DNA of 64,000 bases from Variovorax flavidus (GTDB taxonomy: Bacteria > Pseudomonadota > Gammaproteobacteria > Burkholderiales > Burkholderiaceae_C), in NCBI RefSeq assembly GCF_030317145.1, contig NZ_JASZYE010000001.1, positions 310,001-374,000 of the forward strand, given 5' to 3'. The notes beneath the pieces were generated by a model. It was not told where the DNA came from. It worked only from the letters and a program-made list of their open reading frames with translations, and did not search any database. This document shows, piece by piece, positions 31,884 to 41,079 of this stretch; within the stretch, counting starts at the first letter, position 1, and each line of letters begins with the position of its first letter. The translations under genes were made by a program, and so were the position numbers.

Positions 31884-32752
31884 TGGGAAAATCCACCTCG
31901 CCGCGCGTTACGCTCACTTCCTCCATGCAGCCCATTGCTCCCGTCCCCGTCGCTCCTTCGTGGCCCTGGCCACCGATGATTCGCGCCAGCGTCGGCTGGC
32001 ATCTGCTCGCCGGCGGCGCTGCCGTGCTCGTGCCCGGCGCGGCACCCTGGGCCATCGGCGGAATCGTGCTGAACCACGCGCTGATCACCGCCGCGAGCCT
32101 GACGCCGCGCAGCAGTCTGCTGGGCCCCAACGTGACGCGGCTGCCGCAGGCGGCGGTGGCACGACGCGAAATCGCGATCACCATCGACGATGGCCCGGAC
32201 CCGGAAGTCACGCCGCAGGTGCTGGACCTGCTCGACGCGCACGGCCAGCGCGCCACCTTCTTTTGCATCGCCGAGCGCGTGCTCGAATACCCGGCGCTGG
32301 CACGCGAGATCGTAGCGCGTGGCCACAGCATCCAGAACCACACGGCGCGGCATCGCCATAACTTTTCCTTTCTTGGCCCACGCGGCTTCGCTGCAGAGAT
32401 CTCTCACGCGCAGCAGGTTCTGCAGGAGATCACCGGCCACCGCGCGACATGCTTCCGTGCACCTGCGGGCCTGCGCAATCCTTTCCTGGCGCCGGTGCTG
32501 CATCGGCTGGGTCTGTCGCTGGTGAGTTGGACCCGGCGCGGCTTCGACACGCGCGAAGGCAATGCAGACACCGTCCTTGCGCGCCTGACCGACGAACTGC
32601 AGGCTGGCGACATCCTCCTGCTGCACGACGGCAATGCCGCGCGCACGGCTGCCGGACGCGCGGTGGTGCTGGACGTGCTGCCGCCGCTGCTGGCGCGCAT
32701 CCGTGCCGAGGGCCTTCGGGCCGTGACCCTGCCGGAAGCCCTGGCGGCATGA
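31883..32752 (+). CDS. Polysaccharide deacetylase (NodB) family protein
   Basis: A 289-residue protein with one or two N-terminal hydrophobic segments and a NodB domain: motif 1 ITIDDGPDPEVT near residue 100, motif 2 HTARH near 152 (metal-binding His), motif 3 FRAPAGLRN and motif 5 LLHDG. All metal-binding and catalytic residues are retained. Its start overlaps the exporter stop by one base; an alternative ATG at 31925 would remove 14 residues. The substrate may be the sugar head group of the exported glycolipid, which is inferred from the neighbouring glycosyltransferase. Confidence 0.85.
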   Translation: MGKSTSPRVTLTSSMQPIAPVPVAPSWPWPPMIRASVGWHLLAGGAAVLVPGAAPWAIGGIVLNHALITAASLTPRSSLLGPNVTRLPQAAVARREIAITIDDGPDPEVTPQVLDLLDAHGQRATFFCIAERVLEYPALAREIVARGHSIQNHTARHRHNFSFLGPRGFAAEISHAQQVLQEITGHRATCFRAPAGLRNPFLAPVLHRLGLSLVSWTRRGFDTREGNADTVLARLTDELQAGDILLLHDGNAARTAAGRAVVLDVLPPLLARIRAEGLRAVTLPEALAA

Positions 32753-33495
32753 GCGCGCAGATCTCGACGGACGCCGCGTGGCGTCGGCTGCATGAGCGCG
32801 CGACCGCGCCGTACAGGAAGGCCGGCAAGTTCGCCTGGCATTTCGCGCGCGGCAAGTTGGGGCGCGATCCGGTTTTTCGCGGACTCATCGAACGCGGCCT
32901 GATCGGCGAGCGCCACGGTCGGGTCGTGGACATCGGCTGCGGGCAGGGCCTGTTCGTGAGTCTTCTGTCGGCCATGAGCGCCATGCAGGCAAAGGCCGGT
33001 GAATGGCCCCTGAATTGGCCGGCCACCCCGGCGACGGCCCGCTACACGGGCATCGAGCTCATGCCGAAGGACGTTGCGCGGGCCGAGGCGTCGGTGGGGC
33101 ATCTGCAGCCCGAGCCGCGTTTCGTCTGCGCGGACATGTGCACGGCCGAGCTTCCGCCGAGCGACCTCGTCGTGATCCTGGACGTGCTGCACTACGTCGA
33201 TCTGAACGCACAGGAGGGCGTGCTGCGCCGCGTGCGCGATGCGCTTCAGCCCGGTGGTCGGTTGCTCTTGCGCATCGGCGATGCCGACAGCCGGCGCGGT
33301 TTCGCGATCAGCCAGTGGGTCGATCGCACCGTGACGCGCATTCGCGGGCACCGTGTGTCGCCGACCTGGGGTCGCCCGCTCAAGGATTGGATGGCGCTGT
33401 TGAAGCGCCTGGGTTTCGCGGTGCAGAGCATCCCGATGAGCGAAGGCACACCCTTCGCCAATGTGTTGCTGGTCGCCGATCTGGAAGGACACTGA
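32749..33495 (+). CDS. Class I SAM-dependent methyltransferase
   Basis: A 248-residue enzyme with the SAM-binding motif VVDIGCGQGLFVSL near residue 60, the acidic post-I region TGIELMPKDVARAE, and DLVVILDVLHYVD. The last third resembles methyltransferases found in aryl-polyene and xanthomonadin-like loci, which methylate the aryl head group or its hydroxyl. It overlaps the deacetylase gene by 4 bases. A longer frame upstream is open but overlaps the deacetylase gene extensively. Confidence 0.83.
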   Translation: MSAQISTDAAWRRLHERATAPYRKAGKFAWHFARGKLGRDPVFRGLIERGLIGERHGRVVDIGCGQGLFVSLLSAMSAMQAKAGEWPLNWPATPATARYTGIELMPKDVARAEASVGHLQPEPRFVCADMCTAELPPSDLVVILDVLHYVDLNAQEGVLRRVRDALQPGGRLLLRIGDADSRRGFAISQWVDRTVTRIRGHRVSPTWGRPLKDWMALLKRLGFAVQSIPMSEGTPFANVLLVADLEGH

Positions 33496-33963
33496 ATGAC
33501 CGCGCCACAGACGCTCGATCAGGCCGGCATCGCCCGGCGCATTCCCCATAGCGGCACGATGTGCCTGCTGGAGCGGCTGGAGTCGTGGGATGCGAATGCC
33601 ATTCACTGCACGACGGAAACGCATGCGCATGCGGACAATCCGCTGCGCACCGCGAGCGGATTGCTCTCGCCGAACCTGATTGAGTACGCCGCGCAGGCGA
33701 TGGCGTTGCATGGTGGGTTGCTGGCAGCGGAGGGCAGCGAGCCCTCGGCGGGCTTCCTGGCGAGCGCGCGCAACGTGCGTCTGGCGGTCGAACGCATCGA
33801 CGATATCGCGGGCGTCCTGCACGTGCACGCGCAGCGGATCTCCGGCGATGTCAGCCAGATCCTTTATGAATTCGCGGTCAAGGACGCGCACGGTCGGCCG
33901 CTGGCCGAAGGCCGCGCGGTGGTCGTCCTGAACACGCCGCTTGCCATGGAAGCATCCTCATGA
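33496..33963 (+). CDS. ApeP-like 3-hydroxyacyl-ACP dehydratase (hot-dog fold)
   Basis: A 155-residue single-domain protein. The catalytic His lies in IPHSGTMCLLE near residue 17 and the partner acidic residue in SPNLIEYAAQAMALHGG near residue 63, as in ApeP-type dehydratases. It would remove water from the 3-hydroxyacyl intermediate. It directly follows the methyltransferase stop and overlaps the reductase gene by 4 bases. It is the second dehydratase of the locus after the one fused to the ligase. Confidence 0.85.
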   Translation: MTAPQTLDQAGIARRIPHSGTMCLLERLESWDANAIHCTTETHAHADNPLRTASGLLSPNLIEYAAQAMALHGGLLAAEGSEPSAGFLASARNVRLAVERIDDIAGVLHVHAQRISGDVSQILYEFAVKDAHGRPLAEGRAVVVLNTPLAMEASS

Positions 33964-34691
33964 GTCTCACAGGAAAACGTGCACTGATCACCGGGGCCAG
34001 CGGCGCACTGGGCGCAGCGATTGCGCAGCGTCTCGCACGCGATGGCGCCACGGTGCTGCTGCACGCCAATTCGCGGCCCGAATCGGTCGCGCAGCTGGCC
34101 GCGACGATCACTGCGGCGGGCGGCAAGGCCGAGTGCGTGGTGTTCGACCTGCGCAGCGACGAAGCTTCGCGCATCGCCTGCGAGCGCATGCTCGAAGGCG
34201 GCCCGGTGCAGGTCATCGTGAACAACGCCGGCGTGCACGACGACGCGGTGCTTCCGGGCATGCAGCCGGAGCAGTGGCACAAGGTGATCGACGTTTCGCT
34301 GAACGGTTTCTTCCGCGTGACCCAACCGCTGCTGCTGCCGATGCTGCGCACTCGCTGGGGGCGCATTCTCAACATCTCGTCGGTGGCCTCGCTGACGGGC
34401 AATCGCGGGCAGGTCAACTACGCGGCAGCCAAGGGGGCTCTCAATAGTGCAACCAAGGCGTTGTCGCTCGAGGTGGCGGCACGTGGCGTGACGGTCAATG
34501 CGATCGCGCCGGGCATCATCGCTTCGCCGATGGCCGATGGTGTGTTCGACGCAGCGATGATCAACCAGATGGTGCCGGTCAAGCGTGCCGGGAAGCCGGA
34601 AGAGGTGGCTGCGCTTGCTGGCTTTCTGGCGAGCGATGAGGCGGCTTACATCACTGGGCAGGTGATTTCGATCAATGGGGGGATGATCTAG
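33960..34691 (+). CDS. fabG: 3-oxoacyl-ACP reductase (FabG/ApeQ-like)
   Basis: A 243-residue short-chain dehydrogenase. Cofactor loop GASGALGAAIA, NNAG motif, catalytic Ser in ISSVASLTG and the YAAAKG catalytic Tyr/Lys pair are all present, as is the FabG-like ending GQVISINGGMI. In aryl-polyene loci the reductase is normally followed by a ketosynthase gene; here the operon ends and a repeat block begins instead. Confidence 0.88.
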   Translation: MSLTGKRALITGASGALGAAIAQRLARDGATVLLHANSRPESVAQLAATITAAGGKAECVVFDLRSDEASRIACERMLEGGPVQVIVNNAGVHDDAVLPGMQPEQWHKVIDVSLNGFFRVTQPLLLPMLRTRWGRILNISSVASLTGNRGQVNYAAAKGALNSATKALSLEVAARGVTVNAIAPGIIASPMADGVFDAAMINQMVPVKRAGKPEEVAALAGFLASDEAAYITGQVISINGGMI

Positions 34692-34723
34692 CCCAGCGGT
34701 TGGTCGGCGTACGTTGGGGAGGT

Positions 34724-35181
34724 CGTCGGGCGGTGTGCCCTGTGCCGGCCGACGTCACCGGCCGCTTCGCGGCTGCCCTGCGCTGCTCGCGGTACGCGGG
34801 GTCCGCGCAAACTCGCTTCGCTCAAACACGCGCGGCCCTGATCCGCGTACCGCTGCGCTGCTCGGCGGTGCCTCAACGGCCGGCACAGGGCACACCGCCC
34901 GACGACGCGGACGCTGCGGTTGAACTGTCCGCATCAACGGTTGTGAATGCGCGCAGGCAGGGACGTTGGAGGCGCGCAGAACCGTTGCACACCCCAAAGC
35001 CCGGTAGGCGGTGCGGGTTGGGCGACCCCTCTACGCCGCCGAAGCGCGCAGCTTCAGGCGGATCAGGGCCGCGCGTGTTTGAGCGAAGCGAGTTTGCGCG
35101 GACCCCGCCTGAAGCGAGCACTGTAGGGCAGCCCGAAGGGCCGGTGTAGCGGGGTCGACCGGCCCGCACCGCCTACCGGGC
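34724..35181. repeat. Interlocked perfect inverted repeats between two converging gene blocks
   Basis: Three perfect inverted repeat pairs interlock in a 536-base gap without a gene. Pair 1 is 27 bp: 34724-34750 and 34878-34904. Pair 2 is 51 bp: 34796-34846 and 35058-35108. Pair 3 is 19 bp: 34999-35017 and 35163-35181. Each arm of pair 2 is enclosed by its own outer pair, so the region is two hairpin units in opposite orientation that share a 51-bp core. Small inner stems also occur, for example 35051-35060 with 35106-35115. Short open frames here translate into low-complexity peptides and are not genes. Confidence 0.85.
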
Positions 35182-35227
35182 GCTCTGCCCAAGCGGCACG
35201 CCTTCCCGCCCCAACAAAAACCAGCGT

Positions 35228-36004
35228 TCAGCGCTGAAACGGCGGCGCCCTTCGAAGCTTCCGCACCACCAGCCCAGGCAAGCGAATCACGAATTCCAGC
35301 ATCAACCGTGCATGCATCCAGGTCAGCAGTGCGTTGTCCCGCACATAGCGAAAGTGCGAAACCCCACCTTCTTCTGCAGTGAGGTACTTCACAGGCGCAT
35401 CGATGTTGACCGGCTTCACGCCGCGCCAGGCGAGACGCACGACCGCCTCGGTGTCGAAGTCGAAACGGCGCATCCACGGCTGGCGCGCCATGATGGCGAT
35501 CAGGTCGGCCACTGGATACACGCGGAAGCCGTAGAGCGAATCGCCGATGCCCGCGAACAGCGTTTCGAGTTGGGTCCAGCCATTCGAAACGCGCCGGCCG
35601 CGCACCCGCAACATCGGTGCGCTGGCATCGAACACGGGGCGCCCCAGCACCATGGTCTCGGGCCGGGCCTGCGAAGCTTGCATGAAAGCCGGGATCAGGT
35701 CCGCCGGATGCTGGCCGTCGGAATCCATCGTCAGCGCGTGCGTGAAGCCCGCCTCCCGCGCCGCACGCAGACCGTGCAGCACGGCCGCTCCCTTGCCCTG
35801 GTTTTCCGGCAGCACCCAGACGCGAAGACCCGGGTCCGATGCCGCCATCTGCTGGAGCCGTTCGCCCGTTCCGTCCGTGCTGCCATCGACCACCACCCAC
35901 ACAGGACTCCATTGGGCACGCGCCGCGCTGACCGTCGAGAACAGGCGTTCGCCCGTGTTGTAGCTGGGGATCAGGACAAGGTGGGTGCGCGAGACGTCTG
36001 GCAT
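35228..36004 (-). CDS. Glycosyltransferase family 2
   Basis: A 258-residue GT-A enzyme of the dolichyl-phosphate-mannose synthase type. It shows VLIPSYNTGERLFST at the N-terminus, VVVDGSTDGTGE, and the DXD-like MDSDGQHPADLIP. The C-terminus is amphipathic and basic with no clear membrane helix. It overlaps the preceding acyltransferase gene by 34 bases and would add a sugar to the lipid product of this locus. It ends next to the inverted-repeat block. Confidence 0.87.
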   Translation of the reverse strand: MPDVSRTHLVLIPSYNTGERLFSTVSAARAQWSPVWVVVDGSTDGTGERLQQMAASDPGLRVWVLPENQGKGAAVLHGLRAAREAGFTHALTMDSDGQHPADLIPAFMQASQARPETMVLGRPVFDASAPMLRVRGRRVSNGWTQLETLFAGIGDSLYGFRVYPVADLIAIMARQPWMRRFDFDTEAVVRLAWRGVKPVNIDAPVKYLTAEEGGVSHFRYVRDNALLTWMHARLMLEFVIRLPGLVVRKLRRAPPFQR

Positions 36005-36771
36005 GCGGGCTGCGCGTCGGGGGCGCGCTGTTCCATGGATTGGCGGAAGTATTGTTCTATCTGCCGCAGCAGCGCGTCACTGTCCTGCGTCGGCGCGAAG
36101 CGCTGACCCAGCCTCAGCGTGAAGACGATCGGGAAGGGCGGCACGCGCCACAGCGGCCAGCCCTTGGCGAGATAGGGCGAATCGGTGTCGATGAAAACCG
36201 TCTGGATCGGCGCCTGCGACAGCTTGGCGATCAGCGTCACGCCCGGCCGGAAGGCGTTCAGCGGCGGCGTCACGGTGCGGGTGCCCTCGGGGAAGATGAC
36301 CAGTTGGCCACCGTTCTTCAGGTCATCGACCGCGAGCCGCACCATGGTGCGGGCCGAGTCGTTGCGGATGTAGCGCGCCAGCCGGGCGCCGGCGCCGAGG
36401 AAGATGTTCCTCATCAGGTCCGCCTTCATGATGCATGCGCTGCGCGGCAGGCGTGCCACCAGCATCAACGCATCGAGCATCGTCGGATGGTTGGCGACGA
36501 AGATCAGCCCGCGCTCGTCCCGCAGCGCGTCCAGGCAACTGGCGTCGATGCGCATCATGCCGCTGGCCGAAGCGGCCGCCCAGAAGAAGCGGTAAGCCCG
36601 CGCGATGACGCTGCGGCCCAGCTTGCGCCCCGTCTCGACCGGCAACACCGGGTAGAGCAGCATCGCGATCAGGTTCCAGACGAGCGAAATCGTCCCCAGC
36701 AGAACCAGCAGGGCGTAGAGGGGCAGTGCGAAGAGCACGGAGAGCACCGGATGAGGCGGCCGGTTCATCAT
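35971..36771 (-). CDS. PlsC-like 1-acylglycerol-3-phosphate acyltransferase family protein
   Basis: A 266-residue membrane acyltransferase with an N-terminal double hydrophobic region (LSVLFALPLYALLVLLGTIS) and the HX4D motif NHPTMLDA, followed by FPEGTRT. The Cys/Gln/Arg-rich end overlaps the glycosyltransferase start. It is a second acyltransferase in the locus, distinct from the LpxL-like one. Housekeeping PlsC is possible, but the tight coupling with the glycosyltransferase and chorismatase genes favours a pathway role. Confidence 0.83.
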   Translation of the reverse strand: MMNRPPHPVLSVLFALPLYALLVLLGTISLVWNLIAMLLYPVLPVETGRKLGRSVIARAYRFFWAAASASGMMRIDASCLDALRDERGLIFVANHPTMLDALMLVARLPRSACIMKADLMRNIFLGAGARLARYIRNDSARTMVRLAVDDLKNGGQLVIFPEGTRTVTPPLNAFRPGVTLIAKLSQAPIQTVFIDTDSPYLAKGWPLWRVPPFPIVFTLRLGQRFAPTQDSDALLRQIEQYFRQSMEQRAPDAQPACQTSRAPTLS

Positions 36772-36786
36772 CGAACACTCGCGCTC

Positions 36787-37818
36787 TCAGGCATGCAATG
36801 CGCCGCTGGCGACGGCGTGGGCCTCGATCTCGACCAGCAGATCCTGCCGGCAGATGTCCGCTTCGAGGTAGACGGCGTGGCTCACCGTGTGGGCCGCGGC
36901 ACCCAGCGCCTCTTCGAGCACCTGGCGCACGAGCGGTGCATCCGCGACATGGCGCACGTAGACCACGCAATCCAGCCTCGCCACGTCGAAGCGTGCCGTC
37001 GTGCGTTCATTCGCCGCCGCGATGACTGCCTCGAGGTTGCGAAGCGTTTCCTGCGTCTGCGCAATCACCTCGCCGACATGCACCGTCTCGTGCCCGACGA
37101 TGCTCGCGGTGCCCGAGATGAAGAGCGCCACGTCCCCGCCGCCAAGCGCTGCGAGCGCGGCACGCGAGAAGGTCGGCGCGCGAGGACCGTAGGCAGGCGG
37201 ATAGCGGTAGGCCGAAACCTGCCGCGGGTTTTCAATCGGCAACGGCGCGACACGCCCCGCCAGGAAGCGGATGCACAGCGCTCCTTGGTGAATGCCGAGC
37301 GCACAGGCTGCAGGCGCGCCTTCGAAAGCCGCCTGGCCCGCTTCGACGAAAGCTTCCTGCCGCCCGAGGTTGAACTGGCGGTAGCGTTCGAGGCCGCCCC
37401 CGTCGCCGTTGATCTGCGGCAGGTAGTTCCACACCCGCAGCAGGTGCGCGCAGCCGGTCTGTTCGAGCGAGGCGAAGAGATCGTGGTAAGCCCGTTGGGC
37501 GAGCGCGGCCAGACCTTGTTTCTCGACCGACTCGTCGAGGTCGATGGCGCCGAGCATCCAGTGCCCGTCGCAGCGCCAGCGCACGACGCCGGTGGTGCCG
37601 GACTCGATGTGCTCGCTGGCGTGCCACACGTCCGCCATGGCACCGGCCTCGGACAGCACCCGCGCGTTCACGGTCGGCATCCATGAGAGGTCGTCGGGGG
37701 TGCCATAACCCAGCGCGCCGAAGGGCGACTGGCCGGTGGCGGCGATCGCCAGGCTTTCGGGCAAGGACAGGCGCTCGACGCGCAGGGGCGGCGCCCCGAG
37801 AGGAACGCGGGCGGTCAC
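36787..37818 (-). CDS. Chorismatase (XanB2/FkbO/Hyg5 family)
   Basis: A 343-residue enzyme that cleaves chorismate to an aromatic acid and pyruvate; XanB2 relatives make 3- and 4-hydroxybenzoate for xanthomonadin and ubiquinone. The family block NYLPQINGDGGGLERYRQFN is clear, followed by LGRQEAF and the C-terminal RidA-like half with FISGTASIVGHETVH. The start is GTG 37818, overlapping the stop of a 38-codon open frame (GTGA). The product type (3- or 4-hydroxybenzoate, or the dihydrodiol) cannot be told from the sequence seen here. It would supply the aryl starter for the AMP-ligase at 26212. Confidence 0.88.
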   Translation of the reverse strand: MTARVPLGAPPLRVERLSLPESLAIAATGQSPFGALGYGTPDDLSWMPTVNARVLSEAGAMADVWHASEHIESGTTGVVRWRCDGHWMLGAIDLDESVEKQGLAALAQRAYHDLFASLEQTGCAHLLRVWNYLPQINGDGGGLERYRQFNLGRQEAFVEAGQAAFEGAPAACALGIHQGALCIRFLAGRVAPLPIENPRQVSAYRYPPAYGPRAPTFSRAALAALGGGDVALFISGTASIVGHETVHVGEVIAQTQETLRNLEAVIAAANERTTARFDVARLDCVVYVRHVADAPLVRQVLEEALGAAAHTVSHAVYLEADICRQDLLVEIEAHAVASGALHA

Positions 37819-37931
37819 TTGGCCTCGACGATGTTTTCGCCCGAGAGCGGGCCGAGGTCGCCACCGATCACGAGCACGCGGCACGCCTCGGCTGGCGTGA
37901 AGGGTTCAGGTGCTGTTGTAGGAATATTCAT
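37815..37931 (-). pseudogene. 38-codon open frame upstream of the chorismatase gene, possible gene remnant
   Basis: The frame begins MNIPTTAPEPFTPAEACRVL and ends at a TGA that overlaps the chorismatase GTG. The ACRVLVIGG segment resembles the first beta strand of an FAD-binding Rossmann fold, as in the flavin-dependent oxidoreductases and halogenases often found beside XanB2-type genes, but the expected Gly-rich continuation is missing. It may be the 5' stump of a deleted gene, or a short leader peptide that couples translation. No strong ribosome site is visible. The 175 bases upstream to yebC show no other gene. Confidence 0.35.
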
Positions 37932-38106
37932 GCGCATTGGCGGGATTGATCTTGGAGACGCCCGAGGCGCACGGTCGTGGCGCATCAAGGCGGGATTATC
38001 CCAAAAAGGCCCTTGTGCTCCTGTCAGACGACCCCGCTCGTTGTGCGCGCCGGACAGTAAACTCGCTCCTTGCTTTTGAAAACACAAGACAGCGAGAAAT
38101 AGAGCC

Positions 38107-38832
38107 ATGGCCGGACACAGCAAATGGGCGAATATTCAGCACCGGAAGGGCCGCCAGGACGAAAAGCGCGGAAAACTCTGGACCCGCGCCATCCGTGAAA
38201 TCATGGTGGCCGCGCGCACGGGCGGCGGCGACCTCGGCGCCAATCCGCGACTGCGGTTGGCCGTCGAAAAGGCCAAGGCGGTCAATCTGCCGGCCGACAC
38301 CGTCAAGCGCAACATCGACAAGGCCACGGGCAACCTCGAAGGCGTCAACTACGAGGAAATCCGCTACGAGGGCTACGGCATCGGCGGCGCGGCCATCATC
38401 GTCGACACCATGACCGACAACCGGGTGCGCACCGTGGCCGAGGTGCGCCATGCGTTCTCCAAGCACGGCGGCAACATGGGCACCGAGGGTTCGGTGGCCT
38501 TCCAGTTCAAGCATTGCGGGCAATTCGTGTTCGCGCCGGGCACCAGCGAAGACAAGGTGATGGAAGTGGCGCTGGACGCCGGTGCCGAGGACGTCCTCAC
38601 CGACGACGACGGCGCCATCGAGGTGCTCACGGCGGTCGCCGACTTCGAGGCCGTCAAGAACGCGCTGGAAGCGGCGGGCCTCAAGCCTGACGTGGCCGAA
38701 GTGACGATGCGGGCCGAAAACACCATCGACCTGGCCGGCGAGGATGCCGCCCGGATGCAAAAGCTGCTCGACGTCCTGGAAGACCTGGACGACGTGCAGG
38801 ATGTCTATCACAACGCTGCGCTGTCCGAATGA
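38107..38832 (+). CDS. yebC: YebC/PmpR-family DNA-binding/translation-associated protein
   Basis: A 241-residue member of the YebC family, described as transcriptional regulators and more recently as helpers of ribosomes at difficult sequences. The sequence begins [20 protein letters not shown] as expected and contains [18 protein letters not shown] and [16 protein letters not shown]. The length is normal. It is probably co-transcribed with purD, which starts 25 bases later. Confidence 0.95.
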   Translation: MAGHSKWANIQHRKGRQDEKRGKLWTRAIREIMVAARTGGGDLGANPRLRLAVEKAKAVNLPADTVKRNIDKATGNLEGVNYEEIRYEGYGIGGAAIIVDTMTDNRVRTVAEVRHAFSKHGGNMGTEGSVAFQFKHCGQFVFAPGTSEDKVMEVALDAGAEDVLTDDDGAIEVLTAVADFEAVKNALEAAGLKPDVAEVTMRAENTIDLAGEDAARMQKLLDVLEDLDDVQDVYHNAALSE

Positions 38833-38857
38833 CGGTAGCGCGCATGAAAGCCTGCGA

Positions 38858-40153
38858 ATGAAGGTACTGGTCATTGGGGGAGGCGGCCGCGAGCACGCAC
38901 TGGCGTGGCGGCTGGCGCAGTCCGATCGGATCGGCAGGGTGTACGTGGCGCCGGGCAACGGCGGCACGCGCTCCGATCCGCGCTACGAGTGCATCGACAT
39001 CTCGGAGCCCGCAGCGCTGCGCGCGTGGGCCCAGAAGGAAAAGATCGCGCTGGCCGTGGTCGGCCCCGAGGCGCCGCTGGCGGCCGGCGTGGTCGACGAA
39101 TTCCGCGCGCATGGCCTGCGCATCTTCGGGCCGACGAAGGCCGCAGCCCAGCTGGAAAGCTCCAAGGCCTTCTCGAAGGCCTTCATGAAGCGCCACAACA
39201 TCCCGACGGCCGAGTACGAGGCCTTCACCGATGCGGCGGCTGCGCACGCGTACGTCGATGCCAAGGGTGCGCCGATCGTGATCAAGGCCGATGGCCTGGC
39301 CGCCGGCAAGGGCGTCGTCGTCGCGACCACGCTCGCAGAGGCGCATGAGGCGATCGACTTCATGCTGCTGGACAACAAATTCGGCGTGTCGCACAACGAA
39401 GGCGGCGCCCGCGTCGTCATCGAGGAATTCCTCCAGGGCGAGGAAGCCAGCTTCATCGTGCTGTGCGACGGCAAGAACGTGACCGCGCTGGCCACCAGCC
39501 AGGACCACAAGCGCCTGCTCGACGGCGACGAAGGTCCGAACACCGGCGGCATGGGCGCTTATTCGCCGGCGCCGGTCGTCACGGCCGAGGTGCACGCGCG
39601 TGCCATGCGCGAAATCATCCTGCCCACGATCCGCGGCATGGAAAAGGATGGCATTCCGTACACGGGCTTCCTCTATGCCGGTCTCATGATCGACGCGGCG
39701 GGTCATCCGAAGACACTCGAATTCAACTGCCGCATGGGCGACCCCGAGACGCAGCCGATCATGCTGCGCCTCAAGTCCGACCTGTTCGAGGTGTTCTGGC
39801 ATGCGACCGACGGCACGCTCGACCAGGTCGAACTCGACTGGGACCGCCGTGTCGCGCTCGGCGTGGTGATGGCGGCGCATGGCTATCCGCTCGACCCGCG
39901 CAAGGGCGATCGCATCACGGGCATCCCGCCGGAAGCGCCCGATGCGGTGGTCTTCCACGCAGGCACGACGCTCGACGCCGGCGAACTCAAGACCAGCGGC
40001 GGACGCGTGCTCTGCGTGACGGTGCTGGCCGACAGCGTCAAGCAGGCGCAGCAGCGGGCATACGCGGTCGCGGCGCGCATCCAGTTCGACGGTGTGCAAT
40101 ACCGCAAGGACATCGGGCACCGCGCCGTCCACGCGCGCGGTTCGCACGGTTGA
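38858..40153 (+). CDS. purD: Phosphoribosylamine-glycine ligase
   Basis: Second step of purine synthesis: joins phosphoribosylamine and glycine using ATP. The 431-residue product starts [19 protein letters not shown], with the ATP-grasp domain [14 protein letters not shown], the [14 protein letters not shown] strand and [16 protein letters not shown]. The ATG at 38858 gives the standard N-terminus; an overlapping longer frame into yebC is ignored. Its stop overlaps the hemF start by one base. Confidence 0.96.
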   Translation: MKVLVIGGGGREHALAWRLAQSDRIGRVYVAPGNGGTRSDPRYECIDISEPAALRAWAQKEKIALAVVGPEAPLAAGVVDEFRAHGLRIFGPTKAAAQLESSKAFSKAFMKRHNIPTAEYEAFTDAAAAHAYVDAKGAPIVIKADGLAAGKGVVVATTLAEAHEAIDFMLLDNKFGVSHNEGGARVVIEEFLQGEEASFIVLCDGKNVTALATSQDHKRLLDGDEGPNTGGMGAYSPAPVVTAEVHARAMREIILPTIRGMEKDGIPYTGFLYAGLMIDAAGHPKTLEFNCRMGDPETQPIMLRLKSDLFEVFWHATDGTLDQVELDWDRRVALGVVMAAHGYPLDPRKGDRITGIPPEAPDAVVFHAGTTLDAGELKTSGGRVLCVTVLADSVKQAQQRAYAVAARIQFDGVQYRKDIGHRAVHARGSHG

Positions 40154-41079
40154 TGCAGACCCTGCCCGGAGCCAGGCCGGAGGAGGTTGGCGACTACCTC
40201 CGAGGCCTGCAGCAGCGCATCGTCGAAGCCATCGAGGCGGCCGACGGCGGCCAGTGCGTTCGCGACGCGTGGCGCAAGGAGCCGGGCGAGCCTCTGCAGG
40301 GCAGTGGTCTGACGTGCATTCTTGAAGGCGGCACCCTGTTCGAGCGTGCCGGCTGCGGTTTCTCGCAGGTGCGTGGACCCAGGCTGCCTCCCTCGGCGAC
40401 CCAACACCGGCCTGAACTCGCGGGTGCACCTTTCGAGGCCATGGGCGTTTCGCTGGTGTTTCATCCACGCAATCCTTACGTGCCGACCGTTCACATGAAC
40501 GTGCGGATGCTGGCGGCGCTGCCGCAGGACGCCGAGCCTGTGTGCTGGTTCGGCGGTGGGATGGACCTCACGCCGTACTACGGCTTCGAGGAAGACGCGG
40601 TGCATTTCCACCAGAGTTGCCGCGACGCGCTCGCGCCCTTCGGCGACGACAAATATCCGCGCTTCAAGCAGTGGTGCGACGAGTATTTCTTTCTCAAGCA
40701 CCGCAATGAGCAGCGCGGCGTGGGCGGCATTTTCTTCGACGACTTCTCCGAACCCGGCTTCGAGCAAAGCTTTGCCATGCTGCGCTCGGTCGGCGATGCT
40801 TTCCTGCCGGCGTACCTGCCGATCGTGGAGCGCCGTCGCGACACGCCGTACGGTGAACGCGAGCGCGAGTTCCAGCTCTACCGGCGCGGGCGCTACGTCG
40901 AGTTCAACCTGGTGTGGGACCGCGGCACTCATTTCGGCCTTCAGTCGGGCGGGCGCACCGAGTCGATCCTGCTGTCCATGCCACCGCTCGCGAGCTGGGC
41001 CTACCGCCAGGAGCCCGAGCCGGGCAGCGCGGAGGCAGCGCTGTACAGCGATTTCATCGTGCGGCGCGAATGGCTCTGA
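40153..41079 (+). CDS. hemF: Oxygen-dependent coproporphyrinogen III oxidase
   Basis: Aerobic heme synthesis step converting coproporphyrinogen III to protoporphyrinogen IX. The 308-residue product contains the conserved blocks [42 protein letters not shown] and [20 protein letters not shown]. It overlaps purD by one base and nadD by ten bases. Confidence 0.96.
   Translation: MQTLPGARPEEVGDYLRGLQQRIVEAIEAADGGQCVRDAWRKEPGEPLQGSGLTCILEGGTLFERAGCGFSQVRGPRLPPSATQHRPELAGAPFEAMGVSLVFHPRNPYVPTVHMNVRMLAALPQDAEPVCWFGGGMDLTPYYGFEEDAVHFHQSCRDALAPFGDDKYPRFKQWCDEYFFLKHRNEQRGVGGIFFDDFSEPGFEQSFAMLRSVGDAFLPAYLPIVERRRDTPYGEREREFQLYRRGRYVEFNLVWDRGTHFGLQSGGRTESILLSMPPLASWAYRQEPEPGSAEAALYSDFIVRREWL

Noticed and set aside
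34688-35169. Several short open frames in the fabG-glycosyltransferase gap
   Set aside because: They read through the inverted repeats and give the same low-complexity peptides from both strands, which shows a repeat and not genes.
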